Shown: positions 17,529 through 29,801 of the stretch, in pieces
Position numbering within the stretch: position 1 is the first letter of the stretch
How the letters are laid out: the number at the start of each line of letters is the position of its first letter
NCBI GenBank assembly: GCA_002104895.1
Contig: MCFG01000033.1
Span: 5,001-69,000 of the forward strand
Length of the DNA: 64,000 nucleotides
Reading direction: 5' to 3'
Source of the DNA: Anaeromyces robustus
Lineage: Eukaryota; Neocallimastigomycota; Neocallimastigomycetes; Neocallimastigales; Neocallimastigaceae
Notes under the pieces: generated by a model
Databases searched by the model: none
The model's input: only the letters and a program-made list of their open reading frames with translations
Told to the model about the DNA's origin: nothing
Made by a program: the position numbers and the translations under genes

Positions 17529-18070
17529 CAAAGATCATTTCAGTACCAATTTTTAATTTCTCTGTATTCACTAACTGACTCATTTTTGAGGTCTATCCAC
17601 TACTAATGCACTCGATTTAACCGCCCTAAAAAGAGAATCTATTAATTTTTTTTTTATTATAGTGTAAAACAAGATCTTTAATAATACAATGTGAATATTT
17701 CAATTTTTTTTTTTTTTTGAAACACTTAAGCCTGTCTAGCAGTACAAACTCCTGTGATTGGAGATATCTGAAAGTTTCAAGAGAGAACATAAGATACTCA
17801 TAGTTAGGATTTCGCGAACATAGTTTAGGATTCATAAAAAAAGTTAGAAAGAGAATATATAAAGATTTTTTTTTTTTGTACATTTGGGCATTTTATCAAT
17901 AATAAAGTGTTCTAAAGATAAAGATAAATCATTAAAAAAAAAAAAGGAATACCAAGATAAAGTGTAGCAGGGAGACTTTAGGAATGGTATTGCATTGCAT
18001 GCATGAATTGGAAATTCTTCGGATAACCTATCAAGAAAAGATACATTTTTTATTAATAAAATGTTCAATT
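17285..18070. other. Higher-complexity island, possible decayed coding sequence
   Basis: Base use here is clearly less AT-extreme than in the flanks, as in the exons of this window. On the minus strand two overlapping short frames read like protein (SEEFPIHACNAIPFLKSPCY near 17990; NYEYLMFSLETFRYLQSQEF near 17780), separated by T-runs. On the plus strand, 17294-17371 reads TKERTFFYNFSTLKGYF. No continuous gene can be built, and I recognise no family. A decayed gene or a non-coding RNA locus are the two options; neither is proven. Confidence 0.35.
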
Positions 18071-19066
18071 TCCATACTAATAATATTATAATAATTATAA
18101 TTATATAATTATTTTATAATTCTATATATTATATATAAAAATACAGTATAATTTATAATGAATACATTAAAAAATAATAATAATAATAATAACAGCTATA
18201 ATATTTAATATATAGTTGTTATTTTTATATATATAATAAATAATAATAAAAAAGGTAAATTATTATATTATAAATATTCATAAATTAACAAAAAAAAAAA
18301 AAAAAATATATAAAATAAAATAAAAATAAAAATAAAAATAAAACTCTAATATTTTAGAAATGAAATCATTTCTAAAATATGCTTAAACCTATATATATAA
18401 TTAGATTTTCAAAATATAAATTTTTCTGCATAAAATTATCATCATAATAAACTTTTATATATATAATTAATAGAAAAGAAAAAAAAATTGTTTTTTTTTT
18501 TTTTTTTTAAAGTAAATTATTTTCTTTATTTATTGATTAGGTATATATTTATTTTTTCTTTTTTTCTTTTTTTCTTTTTTTCTTTTTTTTTTTTTCTTTT
18601 TAATTATTTATATTTATATTAATAATTATTTTTTTTTTAACTGTTAACATTTCTATCACAAAAAAAAAAATATAAATATGTAATTTTATATATATATAAA
18701 TTTACATTATTAAATATAATTAAAAATAAATTATTAATAATTAGTATACTAATTATTGTTTTAATTTTTTTTTTCTAAAATATTAATTATTATTATTATT
18801 ACTATTATTATCATTATTATTTTAAATAAATATATTATTTTATTATTTTATTATTTTTTTTTCTTCTAGAGGATATTGTTTTTTTAAAAATTTTTATAAT
18901 ATTTTTGTTTTTATTTTTGATTTTGATGTTGATTTTATTGTTATGTTTTTTTTTTTTTAAATAATTTTTTTTTTTACTAAACATTTTAAAAAAAAAAAGA
19001 AAGAAAGGATTATTCGAATGAAAAGAATAATCATTTTAGTAGAGAGTCAACTCATACTTTAATAAC
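18071..19066. other. Intergenic, downstream of the GPCR gene
   Basis: A/T runs, T-rich tracts and one perfect hairpin (18349-18380). It should include the 3'UTR of the minus-strand gene ending at 19067. Nothing else is seen. Confidence 0.6.
18349..18380. repeat. Perfect 15-bp hairpin with 2-nt loop
   Basis: ATATTTTAGAAATGA at 18349-18363 is the exact reverse complement of 18366-18380, with AA between. It lies about 690 bases beyond the 3' end of the minus-strand GPCR gene. Confidence 0.75.
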
Positions 19067-19778
19067 TTAATCCTTATTTATATTTTGATTATTATATTCA
19101 TTATTATCATTTTTATGATTATTATTATTATTATTATTAATATCATCGTTATTATTATTATCATTATTATTATTATTGTTATTGTTATCATTGTGATTAT
19201 CGTTATTATTGTTATTATTATTGTTATTATTGTTGTTGTTATTATTTTTTTGGAAATTACTTATACTTAAATTTTTAAGTCTTTCTAAGGTCATATTAAA
19301 AAATATATTATTTGGATTATTTAAAATGGTTTCATCATCTACTATATTTGAATTTTGATCATTATTAACTTTTTCATTTTTATTTAATAAAGCCATTTCT
19401 CCTTTTTTATTCTTTTTTAATGGTACAAAATCTGAAATATCTACAAATGTTCCATCTAATGTATTAAAGGAATTTTCTTCTATAGGTTTTGTCATAATAC
19501 GAATAATTCTTATTCCTACTAAGAAAAAGGAACATAATAAATGTAATCCAGTTATCATTATATATATAAGGAAAGTATTTTTTGTATAATTATTGATATC
19601 TAATTTTACGTAAAAAATCCATGATATTATTGAAACAAGTGCAACAAATATTAAAATAAATAAAATTTTATATTCATCATATATATAGGATGTTTTGCCT
19701 AATCTTACAATCATATAAATTGTAATCATGAACTTTATAAATAAAATAAAATAAATATTATAGATAGATATTTATGAG

Positions 19779-19815
<37 letters not shown>

Positions 19816-22278
19816 ATAGTAATTATAAATATGAAAAAAAAAATTTAGTAATCATAAATTTTTATAATAAATAATAATAAATAATAATAAATAATAATAT
19901 ATAATTATAAATAATAATAAATAAATAATTATATAAATAATTAAATTATATTATTATTATATTATTATTATAATATTACTTACAAGGATGAAATAATAAA
20001 CTACAGTAATAATTGAAGAAATACCAAAATGATTGGAATAACACATGGTAATACGATGACTACTAAAATATCCTGGAGTCATAAGGAAAGGTGGATCAAC
20101 AAAATTAGTTAAAATACCATAAATTATATTAATGATAAGAATAATATAAAATAAAAAATATAAATTCTTATTTTGTAATTTTTTTCCTATATTAATTTCA
20201 GATTGTTTCATATAAATACTATAGAGTCGATAGGTCATACCAAAAAAGGGAAAGAAAATACAAGTACGTATAATAATACTACCAATAGATTTTAAATAAC
20301 ATTGTCCTACACTTTTAATACTAGCATTAATGGGTACTAAAGTTATATTCAAAGTTAATCCAAAAATAATAATATTACAAAATTCAGGTGAAATAGGTTT
20401 TAAATAAGGATGTTTACGATTTTTATAAACAATAATCATGGTCATGATCATAATGATTAAGAAAATGATATAAACGATATAGGATAATATAATTAAATGA
20501 TTCATATTACTCCATGAAAATATAGTTTTCGTATCCATAAAAAATTGAATATAGGATTTACTCATAGATATAGAATCTCCATCAAAAATATAATTTTTTA
20601 AGGCTATGGGTAGATGAAGTCTTGCTTCTAAAAATGATGGACTTTTACCATTTTTATTAAACATTCTTTTAACATCAATTGGTTGATATTTTAAATTTTT
20701 TATAAGCTTACAATATTCCCCTTCATCATATTCACAATATTTTTGAACCATTGGATCTGAAGCCAACTTTTCAAAATCTAGAGTGGGTAGACTTCCAAAA
20801 TTTTCACCTCTCATAATTTGTATATTTTTTGAAGTAAGTTGTTGGGCTAATTTTACTAATATTGATGGATTAATTTTACTATTTTTATTAATAATTAAAA
20901 AATTAACGGTCATGGCATTATGACTATCTAATTTAAAATGTGGAGATATTGTTTGTTTTCTATTATTATATATTTCATTTTTTAAAGATTTATAATGTGA
21001 CATTTTTCCTTCATAGATAACTTTTGATTCATTAATAAAAGAATCATAAGCTTGTTGCATAGTTACATTTAATGCTGTATCAAAATCGGAATTTTCACTT
21101 AATTTTATAATTTCTCTAAAATATTCAAAAACTCCAAGTTTTTCATTCCTTGATACATCCTCTTTATTTAATGTAAAATTACCAAACCATTGTTCATAAT
21201 ATTGAACATCTCCTGGAATTGGAACACCATATCGATAAGTAAGATATTCTAAAAAAAAATCTAAAACTAAATCATCATCTCCTAAAGCAACACTTAATGA
21301 TATATTAGGATGTTCAAATAAATCTCTTTTATTTTTTATGTTACGAGATTCAATATCTTGTGAAAACGGTGATTCTGATGTTGGTGTTGGTGATGATGAT
21401 TCTGATGATGGTGTTGTTGTTGATGATGATGATGATAGTGTTGATGATGATGGTATTGATTCTAATTCTGTTGATGATAATTGGGTTGATGTGGAATGTA
21501 TTGATGTAGAAGGTGTTGATGTGGAAGGTTTTGATGTGGAAAGTGATGACGTAGAAGGTGTGGAAGGTGTTGATGTTGAATTTGTTAAGGGTAAACGTAA
21601 TGACGGTACGAAAGAATCTTTATAGGTTGTATAAAACGGAAAACTTGTCATATTTACATAATCATAATTAAATATTACATTAAAATCTAAATCATAAGGA
21701 AGACCAAATAATTCATGATTATTAGCACGAGCCATATTTAATAAATAGGAATCATGATGTTGTATATCTGTTTCATTAATATATTCATTATAATTTAAAT
21801 AATATTTTGTTAAATTTTTTTCGTATTTAAAATGAGTTTCAAGAAAGGTATTCCTTACAGTAGCATTTTCACTAAATAAAAATCGATCATCTACAATCAT
21901 CATATCATATTTTGAATTTTTTAATTCTTGTATCATACATCTTAAATATCCTGCATATTCAGAATCAAATGCATAAGCATTTGGTTTTTTATACAAATAA
22001 CGGGTTTTTCTAGTACTATTATCTTTGGGTATATTTTCACAGAAAGAAAACGTTAATTCATAATCTTTAAGTATTGGATTTGAAATATTTTCTGCTTCAA
22101 TATATTTTTTTAGTGTATCAAAATATTCGTCATTATAATGAATATTAATATTTGGCTTTTTCATTAAAATATTTACTTTGGTTAATTCCTTACCATATAC
22201 TTTTGAGGAATATAATAATTTTAAACTATAAAAAATAGTTATGTATAAAAAAATATAAAAATTGGCCATTTTTTTCAC
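19067..22278 (-). CDS. Class C GPCR with extracellular solute-binding-like domain
   Basis: Likely plasma-membrane receptor; ligand unknown. Two exons join in frame: 22278-19984 and 19732-19067 (986 aa); donor GTAAGT, acceptor AAAG. An N-terminal signal is followed by about 560 extracellular residues that look like a bacterial periplasmic-binding domain (YDMMIVDDRFLFSENAT, FGLPYDLDFNVIFNYDY, VPIPGDVQYYEQWFGNF). A Ser/Thr/Pro-rich insert lies at about residues 232-305. Seven helices start near residue 594 and carry class C marks: HPYLKPISPEFCNIIIFGL after TM1, the NITLVP stretch, and a Cys pair (GQCYLKS, TMCYSN). The intron falls within TM5. The cytoplasmic tail holds poly-Asn. This layout is familiar from the expanded GABA-B-like receptors of anaerobic fungi. 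An alternative start is the next Met, at residue 4. Confidence 0.9.
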
Positions 22279-23875
22279 TCTTTTTTTTTTTTTTTTTATT
22301 GTTATTATTATTATTATTGTTGTTGTTGTTGTTGTGGTTATTGTTTTACTTTTTTTTTTTTTTTTACTGTTTTTCTTTATTTTTTATTTTGTTTCCATAT
22401 ATTTAATTATAATAAATATAAAACTATATTTTTTTAATAAAAAAAAAAAGAAAATATTATATATATTATTATATATAAAAAAAGAAATACTTTTTTAATA
22501 GTATTTATTAATAAATATTATATTAAATTGGTATCTTGTATATACTATATAAAAAAATAGTTTTAAAAATCTGAATAAATTATCAAGTAATTCATAAAAA
22601 AAAATGTAATAATTTTTGAATGATACAAAATGTATTATTGAATTGATATAAATAGTTCTAAATTAAAATATATTACTTTTTTTTTTTTTTTTAATTCAAG
22701 AAATCCTTCGAAAAAATAATAATTTTCAAAAAATTTTCAAAATTTTTTTTTATGTTATTTTTTCTTAATTAATATGAATTTTGTTTTGTATATATATATA
22801 TATATTGTATAATTTACATTAACAAGTAATGTATATTATTTTTATATGTTAACATTAAACATTGAATTTTTTATTAAAATATTTGTTTTTTATTTTTATA
22901 ATTTATATATATATATATTATATTATCTTTTGAAGAACAATAATATAATATAAGAGGGTTTTTTTCTTTTTTAATTGAAATATTCTTTTCATTTATTTTT
23001 CTTTAGATTAATATATTAAATTATTTTGAAAATTTTAATAATTAATTTTTAATTCATTTTACTCCATAATTTCCATTTTTCAATAATATAATATTTCCTT
23101 TTTTCTTTTTTCTTTTTTTTTTCTTTTTTTTTTATAAAAAAATATGAAAAAAAAATATTATAGAGTATAAATGATTTTGATTATATATAATAATATTTAT
23201 TTTCAATATCCTCTTTTGTTTTTTTCTTTTGTAAAATTTTTAAAGAAAAAAAGAAAAAGTAAAAAAAAAAAAGTATAAAATATTCTAGGAAAAAAAAATT
23301 TATTGATTTTGATTATAATAAATTAAATGTTTCAAAACTAATTTAATCAAATTTTATTAAATAAAAAATTATCAAATTTAATAAAAATAATGCAAAAACT
23401 GTGAAAATTAATTATTTAAAAAAAATTTTTTTTCACTTCTTGAAAACTCTTTTTTTTTTTTTTAATTTATTTTAACTATAGAATTACTAAATTTAATTTA
23501 TTATGAAAATTTTAAAAAAAAAACAAAAAAAATCCTCTTTTTCTTTTTCTTTAATTTTTTTATTTTTATTTTTTATTGTTATTTTACTTGATATAAATCA
23601 TAAATATAAAATTTATATATATATATTATGTTTTTATAGATGTTTATATTCGTACATATTTATTTAAATTCTTATTTCAAAATAATAAATAAATAATAAT
23701 AAATAAAATAAATAATAAATAATAAATATATAGTAGTATTATAATAATGATGAAGAATAAATAATAAATAATAAAGTAACAAATGGAAAATAAATAATTA
23801 ATAATAATTAATAAACAAATAAATAAATAGATAGATAATATATAAACAAATAAAATATAAATAAATAAAATATAA

Positions 23876-24108
23876 TAGATAATAATAAAATAAACATAGT
23901 ACATAAAATAAATAAAATATAATAGATAATATATAATAAACATAGTACATAAAATAAATAATAATAAATAATAATAATAAAGGTTTAATATTATTTTATT
24001 ATTATTTTATTATTATTTTATTATTATTTTATTATTATTATCAATTTTCTTATTATTATTATTAATTATTATTTATTTTATGTACTATGTTTATTTTATT
24101 ATTATCTA
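23876..24108. repeat. 40-bp perfect inverted repeat
   Basis: Bases 23876-23915 are the exact reverse complement of 24069-24108 (core AAACATAGTACATAAAATAA). A second direct copy of about 31 bp of the left arm sits at 23935-23965 and also matches the right arm, so two alternative hairpins can form. The loop carries four TATTATTTTAT-type units. Confidence 0.8.
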
Positions 24109-24967
24109 TTATTATTTTATTAAGAAATAATAGTAACATAATGTTTTCCTTAAAACATAAAATTCTCAACAATGATTTGTTCCTTTTTTCAATTAACTTA
24201 TTATGATTAAATTAATTCATATATTCATATAAAAATGTTAAAAAAATAAAAAAAGTTAAAAAAAAAAAAGAAAAAAGAAAAAGAAAAAGAAAAGAGTTTA
24301 AAAATTAAGATTTTCTAATTAAAACTTTATTTATAATTAAAATTTAATTTATTTTATTAAGATATTTATTTATTTATTATGAATATATTATAATATATTA
24401 TAATATATTATATATAATAAAGTTTTTAAAAAGATAAAGTTTTTTTAGTTTTTTCTATAAAATACAATTTTTTTTATTTTTTCTAAATTAATTAATATTT
24501 AAAATAAAGAACTTTTTGTGTAACATAATTTATCTAATATAATATATGAAGGTTCATATATTACAATATATTGTTTATTAATAAGATTTAGGAAAAAAAA
24601 AAATTAAAAAAAAAAAAGGATAAAAAAAAAATGTAAAAATAAAAGTAGATTAAAATTATAATATAAAAATGTATAAATGAATTTTTTTATTTTTAAGGAT
24701 AAAAACCCAAATTAAAGCAAAAAATGAAAGTTGTGGGAAAAAAAAGAAAGGATTTAATTAATATATTTTTTCCTAGTTTATATTTTTAAACTTAAACAAT
24801 TATTATTATTATTTTTTAAATTTAAAATAAATAAAGAGAATATAGAAAGGAATACTTGAAAAAAATCTTTGGTATTATTTTAAATTTTAATCATATTAGC
24901 AATATAAAAAAGAGAAAAAAAAGTTATTATATATATAATGGATTATTCTTTCACATTCTCATGGTTT

Positions 24968-25054
<87 letters not shown>

Positions 25055-25539
25055 TTACCATCAAATTATTATTGATTTTATTGATTTAGTCTTTATAATC
25101 TTTATTTCTTTAGAAATTACAAAAAAAAAAACTGTCAAAAGAATGTTGTAATGAAAATGATTAACAGTATAATTTTAAAAAAATAAAAAAATGATTTTAA
25201 TTATTAATAATAAATAATAATAAATATTATTTCTAATTTAAATCATTAAAAAGTATTTATTAGTAAAATTTTTATGATAAATAAAATGTTTAACTAATGG
25301 ATTTTTTTTTTTTACAGAATAAACTAATAGCATAAAATATACTTTTATTTTATTTTAAAAGTTTTAAAAGTTTTTTTTAATAATAATTATATTGTTAATT
25401 ATTATATATTTTATACTCTGTTCAGTTGGTTTAACCAAACAAAAAAATATCTTTTTTTTTTTTTATTTTATAAATTGTAAAATAAAACAAATCTTAAGGT
25501 TTTTATATATATATAATTATTATTATCAATTATTATTAA

Positions 25540-25599
<60 letters not shown>

Positions 25600-25656
25600 A
25601 CCTATTATTCATTTATATTTATTTTTATTTATTTATTTATTTATTTACTTATTTAC

Positions 25657-25767
<111 letters not shown>

Positions 25768-26086
25768 TTTTTTTATTTGTTTGTTTGTTTATTTAAATTA
25801 TAAAAGAAATATTTATTTTAAAAAAGATATTTTTGATATTTAAATTAAATTAAAATAATTAAAAAGTATCTTTACAAATTGATTAATTTCGTATCTTTAA
25901 TTTATGTTAAATAATTTAGAATTTCGTATTATATTTATCTTTGTATTATTATTAAGCCACAACTAATAAATACGAATGTATTTTTCGATGGAGGTCTCCC
26001 GTATTTTTCCAAAATTGTTTTAGTATTTATAATATACAAAAAAAATAAATAAATAAAAAATGTTTAAATATTATTATTTTATTTAA

Positions 26087-26120
<34 letters not shown>

Positions 26121-26879
26121 TTATTTAATATTATTATTATTTTTTTTTTTTTTTTTTTTTTTTACTTTTTATATTTTATCTTGCTTTTATTTATTACATT
26201 TTATAATATTATTTATATATATTAATTAGTTTAATTTAAATAAATAATTATAAATTTATATACATATATACAAATTTTTTCTTGATTATTTATTATTTAT
26301 TATTATTTTTATACGAATTATTAAAGCACAATATTAATAATTATTTATATATTCACTACTTTTGAAAATATTATATTAATTATATATTACCAATAGTTAT
26401 ATAATATAAATTCATATTTCATATTTAATTTTTTTAGTGATGTTAAAAAAATAATAATATTTTATCACCTTTTAATAATCTCTAATTATGTAAAAATTAT
26501 ATTAGTTTTTTTTTTTTTTTTTCTTTTTTTTTTTTCTTTGGTGATAAAAATAAAAAAATGAATTGTAGTGAATTGTGCTTTTTGTGTTCAATTAAATAAA
26601 AAAAATAAACTTATTATTATTATTATTATTTTGTTTTTGTTTTATTTGTTTTATTTTTTTATTCTTTGTATATATATATCTTTATCTTTATCTTTATCTT
26701 TATCTTCAATTTTATTTATTTTATTTATTTTTTTTTTGTATTTTCTTTTTTCAAATATTTTTTTTTTTTTTTTTTTTTTTTTTGATATTTTTAGGTAATT
26801 TTTTTTTTGTTTTTTTTTTTTGTTTTTTTTTGCTTTTTTTTGCTTTTTTTTTTTTTTTGTTTTTAATTTGTTTTTTGTT

Positions 26880-27200
26880 GAATAAATAATTATTATTTTA
26901 AAATAAATAGCAATAAATAATAATTAATTATATGTAAATAATTAATTATTATTATCCATTAATTAAATAATTTACTATTTTAAAATAAATAACAATAAAT
27001 AAAATAATTAATTATATCAATAATTAATTATTAAAATAAATAACAATATATAATAATTAATTATATATGTAAATAATTAATTATTATTATCAATTAATTA
27101 AATAATTTACTATTTTATAATAAATAATAATACGTAAATAATTAATTATTATTATTATTATTATTTTCAAATTTTATAACAGTTACTATTTTAAATCAAA
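26880..27200. repeat. Degenerate tandem repeat, AATAATTAATTAT type
   Basis: Blocks reading AATAAATAACAATAAATAA followed by ATAATTAATTATAT and then AATTAAATAATTTACTATTTT recur about three to four times with drift. They lie directly 3' of the intronless secreted-protein gene. Confidence 0.55.
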
Positions 27201-27290
27201 TAATAATATGTGATAACTAAATTATTATTAAATTTAAACAACTGCTATTTTTTTTTTGTTTGTTTTAATTAAATCATATTATTTAAATAA

Positions 27291-29441
27291 TTAATTATTA
27301 CGATTTTTTGCAGCTAAATCTTTGTCAATATCAACTTGAGCAACTAATGTTTCGGTAACTTCACCAGCAGTTAAAGTATAAGTTTCTCCTTCAATTAATT
27401 TTGGTGATGTAAAGAAAATAATAGCATATTGAGCTCTTGGTTGATGTTCAATAATAATATTATCTTCACTATCTTTAACAATCATTGGTGTACCTTCTTC
27501 TTGTAAGTCAATAACAGTTCTTACATAAGGTTGTAAACATGAAACAGATTCAGGTTCATCATATACACCACCACCACCAAACATACCTCCAAATTGTCTA
27601 GCTTCTTTTGTATTACCAGATTTTCTAGAATTACCAGAATTACCAGAATTACCAGAGTTACCAAAGTTGCCAAAGTTACCAAAGTTACCATAGTTACCAG
27701 AACTACCAGAATTACTAGAACTACCAGAACTACCAGAATTATTATTAGAATTACCTGATTTTCCACTGCTTGATCTTCCACCACTGGACCAACCACCCCA
27801 TCCTCCTGACATACCAGAATAGGATGGGAATTTTCCGGAACCAGTAATAATAGCAGTGGCATTAGCTGCAATGGTTTTAGAACCATCAGAATCTAATGCA
27901 GAGAAGTGACCAAAAGCAGCACCATAAGTAACACCAGAATAAACTTCAGCATCACCACCAATATAAAGTGAACCATTAGAATCAATACCATCAAGATCTG
28001 TACCTTCAACTCTAACATCAACTCTACCTCCCATTATTCTAATATAAACTTGATCATCATTTTTATAATTCTTGGTTGAATAACTTGAAAATATATTAGT
28101 TGAACTTGCCTTTTTAGTTGTAGTTGCTTTAGTTGTTTTAGTGGTAGTTGTCTTTGTTTTAGTGGTTGTTGTTGTAATTGGAATTTCATCAATAACTTTA
28201 GTAGTTGGTTCAACATCAACATCAACATCAACAACTTCAATTTCACCTTCATTTTCATCTTGTGGTGGGATTTGATCATCACTTCTTGGAAGTTTAGAAC
28301 CACTTTGACTTTGATCATTATCTTTATTTCTACCCCACTGGAAACCACCACTACTGTTACCATTACCACTACCACTACCACTACCACTACTATTACCAAA
28401 TTGGAAACCACCAGTTCCAAAAGATGTTATTTGATTCGAGGCACCAATTAATGAAGCATTAATACCATCATTACTAGCATCAACATAAATGTCACCACCA
28501 GTAATATCAATCATTTGTCCTTCAATACCTTCTTCACATCCAAAAACTTTAATATAACCATCATTAATTGTTAAATGTGTTTCAGCATGAATAGCATCTT
28601 TTACTGCTTTTACAGTAATACTACCACCATCAATAACAACAAAACCTTGTTCTGGATCATTATCTTTAGTAGCTTTAATACCAGTATTACCAGCATCTAC
28701 ATTAATTTCAGCATCCTTAATAGAAATGGAATTTTTACCTTTAATACCATTACCTTTGGAAACAACATTTATTTTACCAGAAACAAGTTTTAAATTCTTT
28801 TTAGATCTTATACCTTCATTGAAATTAGCAGTAACATCAAGAGAACCTTTACCATTAAATGTTAAATTATTTTTAACAAAGATACAAGCATTTGGTGATT
28901 TCTTTTTAGTTTCTTCAATTTCTTCAATTTCATCATTTTCATCATTTTCATCGTTTTCATCGGTTTCAGCAGTTTCATCAATAACTGCATCTTCTGGATA
29001 ATTAGTTGAATCAGAAATAGTATTTTGACCTTCAAGAGTAATGATTAATTTTTTACATTTTTCAGCATAAATAGCTGGACCAAAATCACTAGTAATAGTT
29101 GTGTTTCTTAAAACAAGATGAATTAAATCTTCTTTAGTAGCAGCAATATTAAGTTGACCATTTAAATCACCATCAAGGATATAAGTACCAGCATTAGAGA
29201 TGATTACTTTTCCTTCATCAAGTAAAATATTATCACTTGAAGAAATACATGTGGAACCAGCACATTGAATTTCAACACTTGATTCATCATAAACTTCATT
29301 TAAATCATTTTTATTGTAATCACCAGTAATTGGACCTGGAACTAAAATGAGTTTTTCAGGTTGTTCTTTTCCTTGAGCATGAACCAAATTTAATAAAAAT
29401 AAGGTTGAAAGTATACTTTTTATTTGCTTTTGGAACTTCAT
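27291..29441 (-). CDS. Secreted Cthe_2159-type carbohydrate-binding beta-helix protein
   Basis: Single intronless frame of 716 aa. A signal peptide (to about residue 22, LNLVHA) is followed by short strands ending in G/N turns, typical of a right-handed beta-helix: GTYILDGDLNGQLNI, LVLRNTTITS, AIYAEKCKKLIITLEGQNTI, GIKGKNSISIKDAEINV, VVIDGGSITVKAVKDAIHAE, GIEGQMIDITGGDIYVDASN, DGIDSNGSLYIGG. This is the Cthe_2159 pattern; the Clostridium thermocellum founder is a polysaccharide-lyase-like protein reported to bind cellulose and polygalacturonate. Inserts interrupt it: an acidic stretch (about residues 154-181), a Gly/Ser linker, a Thr/Lys stretch, and a Ser/Gly/Asn repeat with NFGNFGN and SGNSGN runs. 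No fungal dockerin is visible, so binding or adhesion fits better than cellulosome membership. Bacterial origin is inferred from the family. Confidence 0.9.
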   Translation of the reverse strand: MKFQKQIKSILSTLFLLNLVHAQGKEQPEKLILVPGPITGDYNKNDLNEVYDESSVEIQCAGSTCISSSDNILLDEGKVIISNAGTYILDGDLNGQLNIAATKEDLIHLVLRNTTITSDFGPAIYAEKCKKLIITLEGQNTISDSTNYPEDAVIDETAETDENDENDENDEIEEIEETKKKSPNACIFVKNNLTFNGKGSLDVTANFNEGIRSKKNLKLVSGKINVVSKGNGIKGKNSISIKDAEINVDAGNTGIKATKDNDPEQGFVVIDGGSITVKAVKDAIHAETHLTINDGYIKVFGCEEGIEGQMIDITGGDIYVDASNDGINASLIGASNQITSFGTGGFQFGNSSGSGSGSGNGNSSGGFQWGRNKDNDQSQSGSKLPRSDDQIPPQDENEGEIEVVDVDVDVEPTTKVIDEIPITTTTTKTKTTTTKTTKATTTKKASSTNIFSSYSTKNYKNDDQVYIRIMGGRVDVRVEGTDLDGIDSNGSLYIGGDAEVYSGVTYGAAFGHFSALDSDGSKTIAANATAIITGSGKFPSYSGMSGGWGGWSSGGRSSSGKSGNSNNNSGSSGSSSNSGSSGNYGNFGNFGNFGNSGNSGNSGNSRKSGNTKEARQFGGMFGGGGVYDEPESVSCLQPYVRTVIDLQEEGTPMIVKDSEDNIIIEHQPRAQYAIIFFTSPKLIEGETYTLTAGEVTETLVAQVDIDKDLAAKNRNN

Positions 29442-29685
29442 CTCTTTTATTTTTTTATTATTATTATTATTTACAAATTAATTAATCAATAATTATTATT
29501 ATTATAAATTTTTTTAATTGATATATCAATTAAAAAAAAAATAAAGATAAAAAAAAGATAGAGTAAAAAAAAATAAGTAAGGAAAAATTGATCTTTTTAT
29601 ATATAAACATCTTGAAGAAGTAATAAGAAAATCAATCTTTTCATTGGTTATTTTTTAATTATAATATTTATTAATAAAAAATTTT

Positions 29686-29801
29686 ATTAATTTATTTTGA
29701 AAAAATTAAAATGTATTAATTTATTTTGAAAAAATTAAAATGTATTAATTTATTTTGAAAACTGAAATTGTTATTAATTTATTTTGAAAACTGAAATATT
29801 C
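29686..29801. repeat. 29-bp tandem repeat, four copies
   Basis: The segment ATTAATTTATTTTGAAAA starts at 29686, 29715, 29744 and 29773, a constant 29-base period. It lies about 250-360 bases upstream of the minus-strand secreted-protein gene, within its likely promoter region. Confidence 0.85.

Noticed and set aside
24856-25089. Tyr/Leu/Ile-repeat frames over TTTA arrays (also 16973-17278)
   Set aside because: Microsatellite translation with no coding features.
25940-26030. Complex patch with GGAGGTCTCCCG, considered as an RNA gene
   Set aside because: No tRNA, 5S or snRNA hallmark and no clear fold.
26568-26798. 76-codon frame starting MNCAFCVQLNKKNK
   Set aside because: After the first dozen residues it is only poly-Ile/Leu/Phe from T-rich repeats; no splice context or homology is evident.
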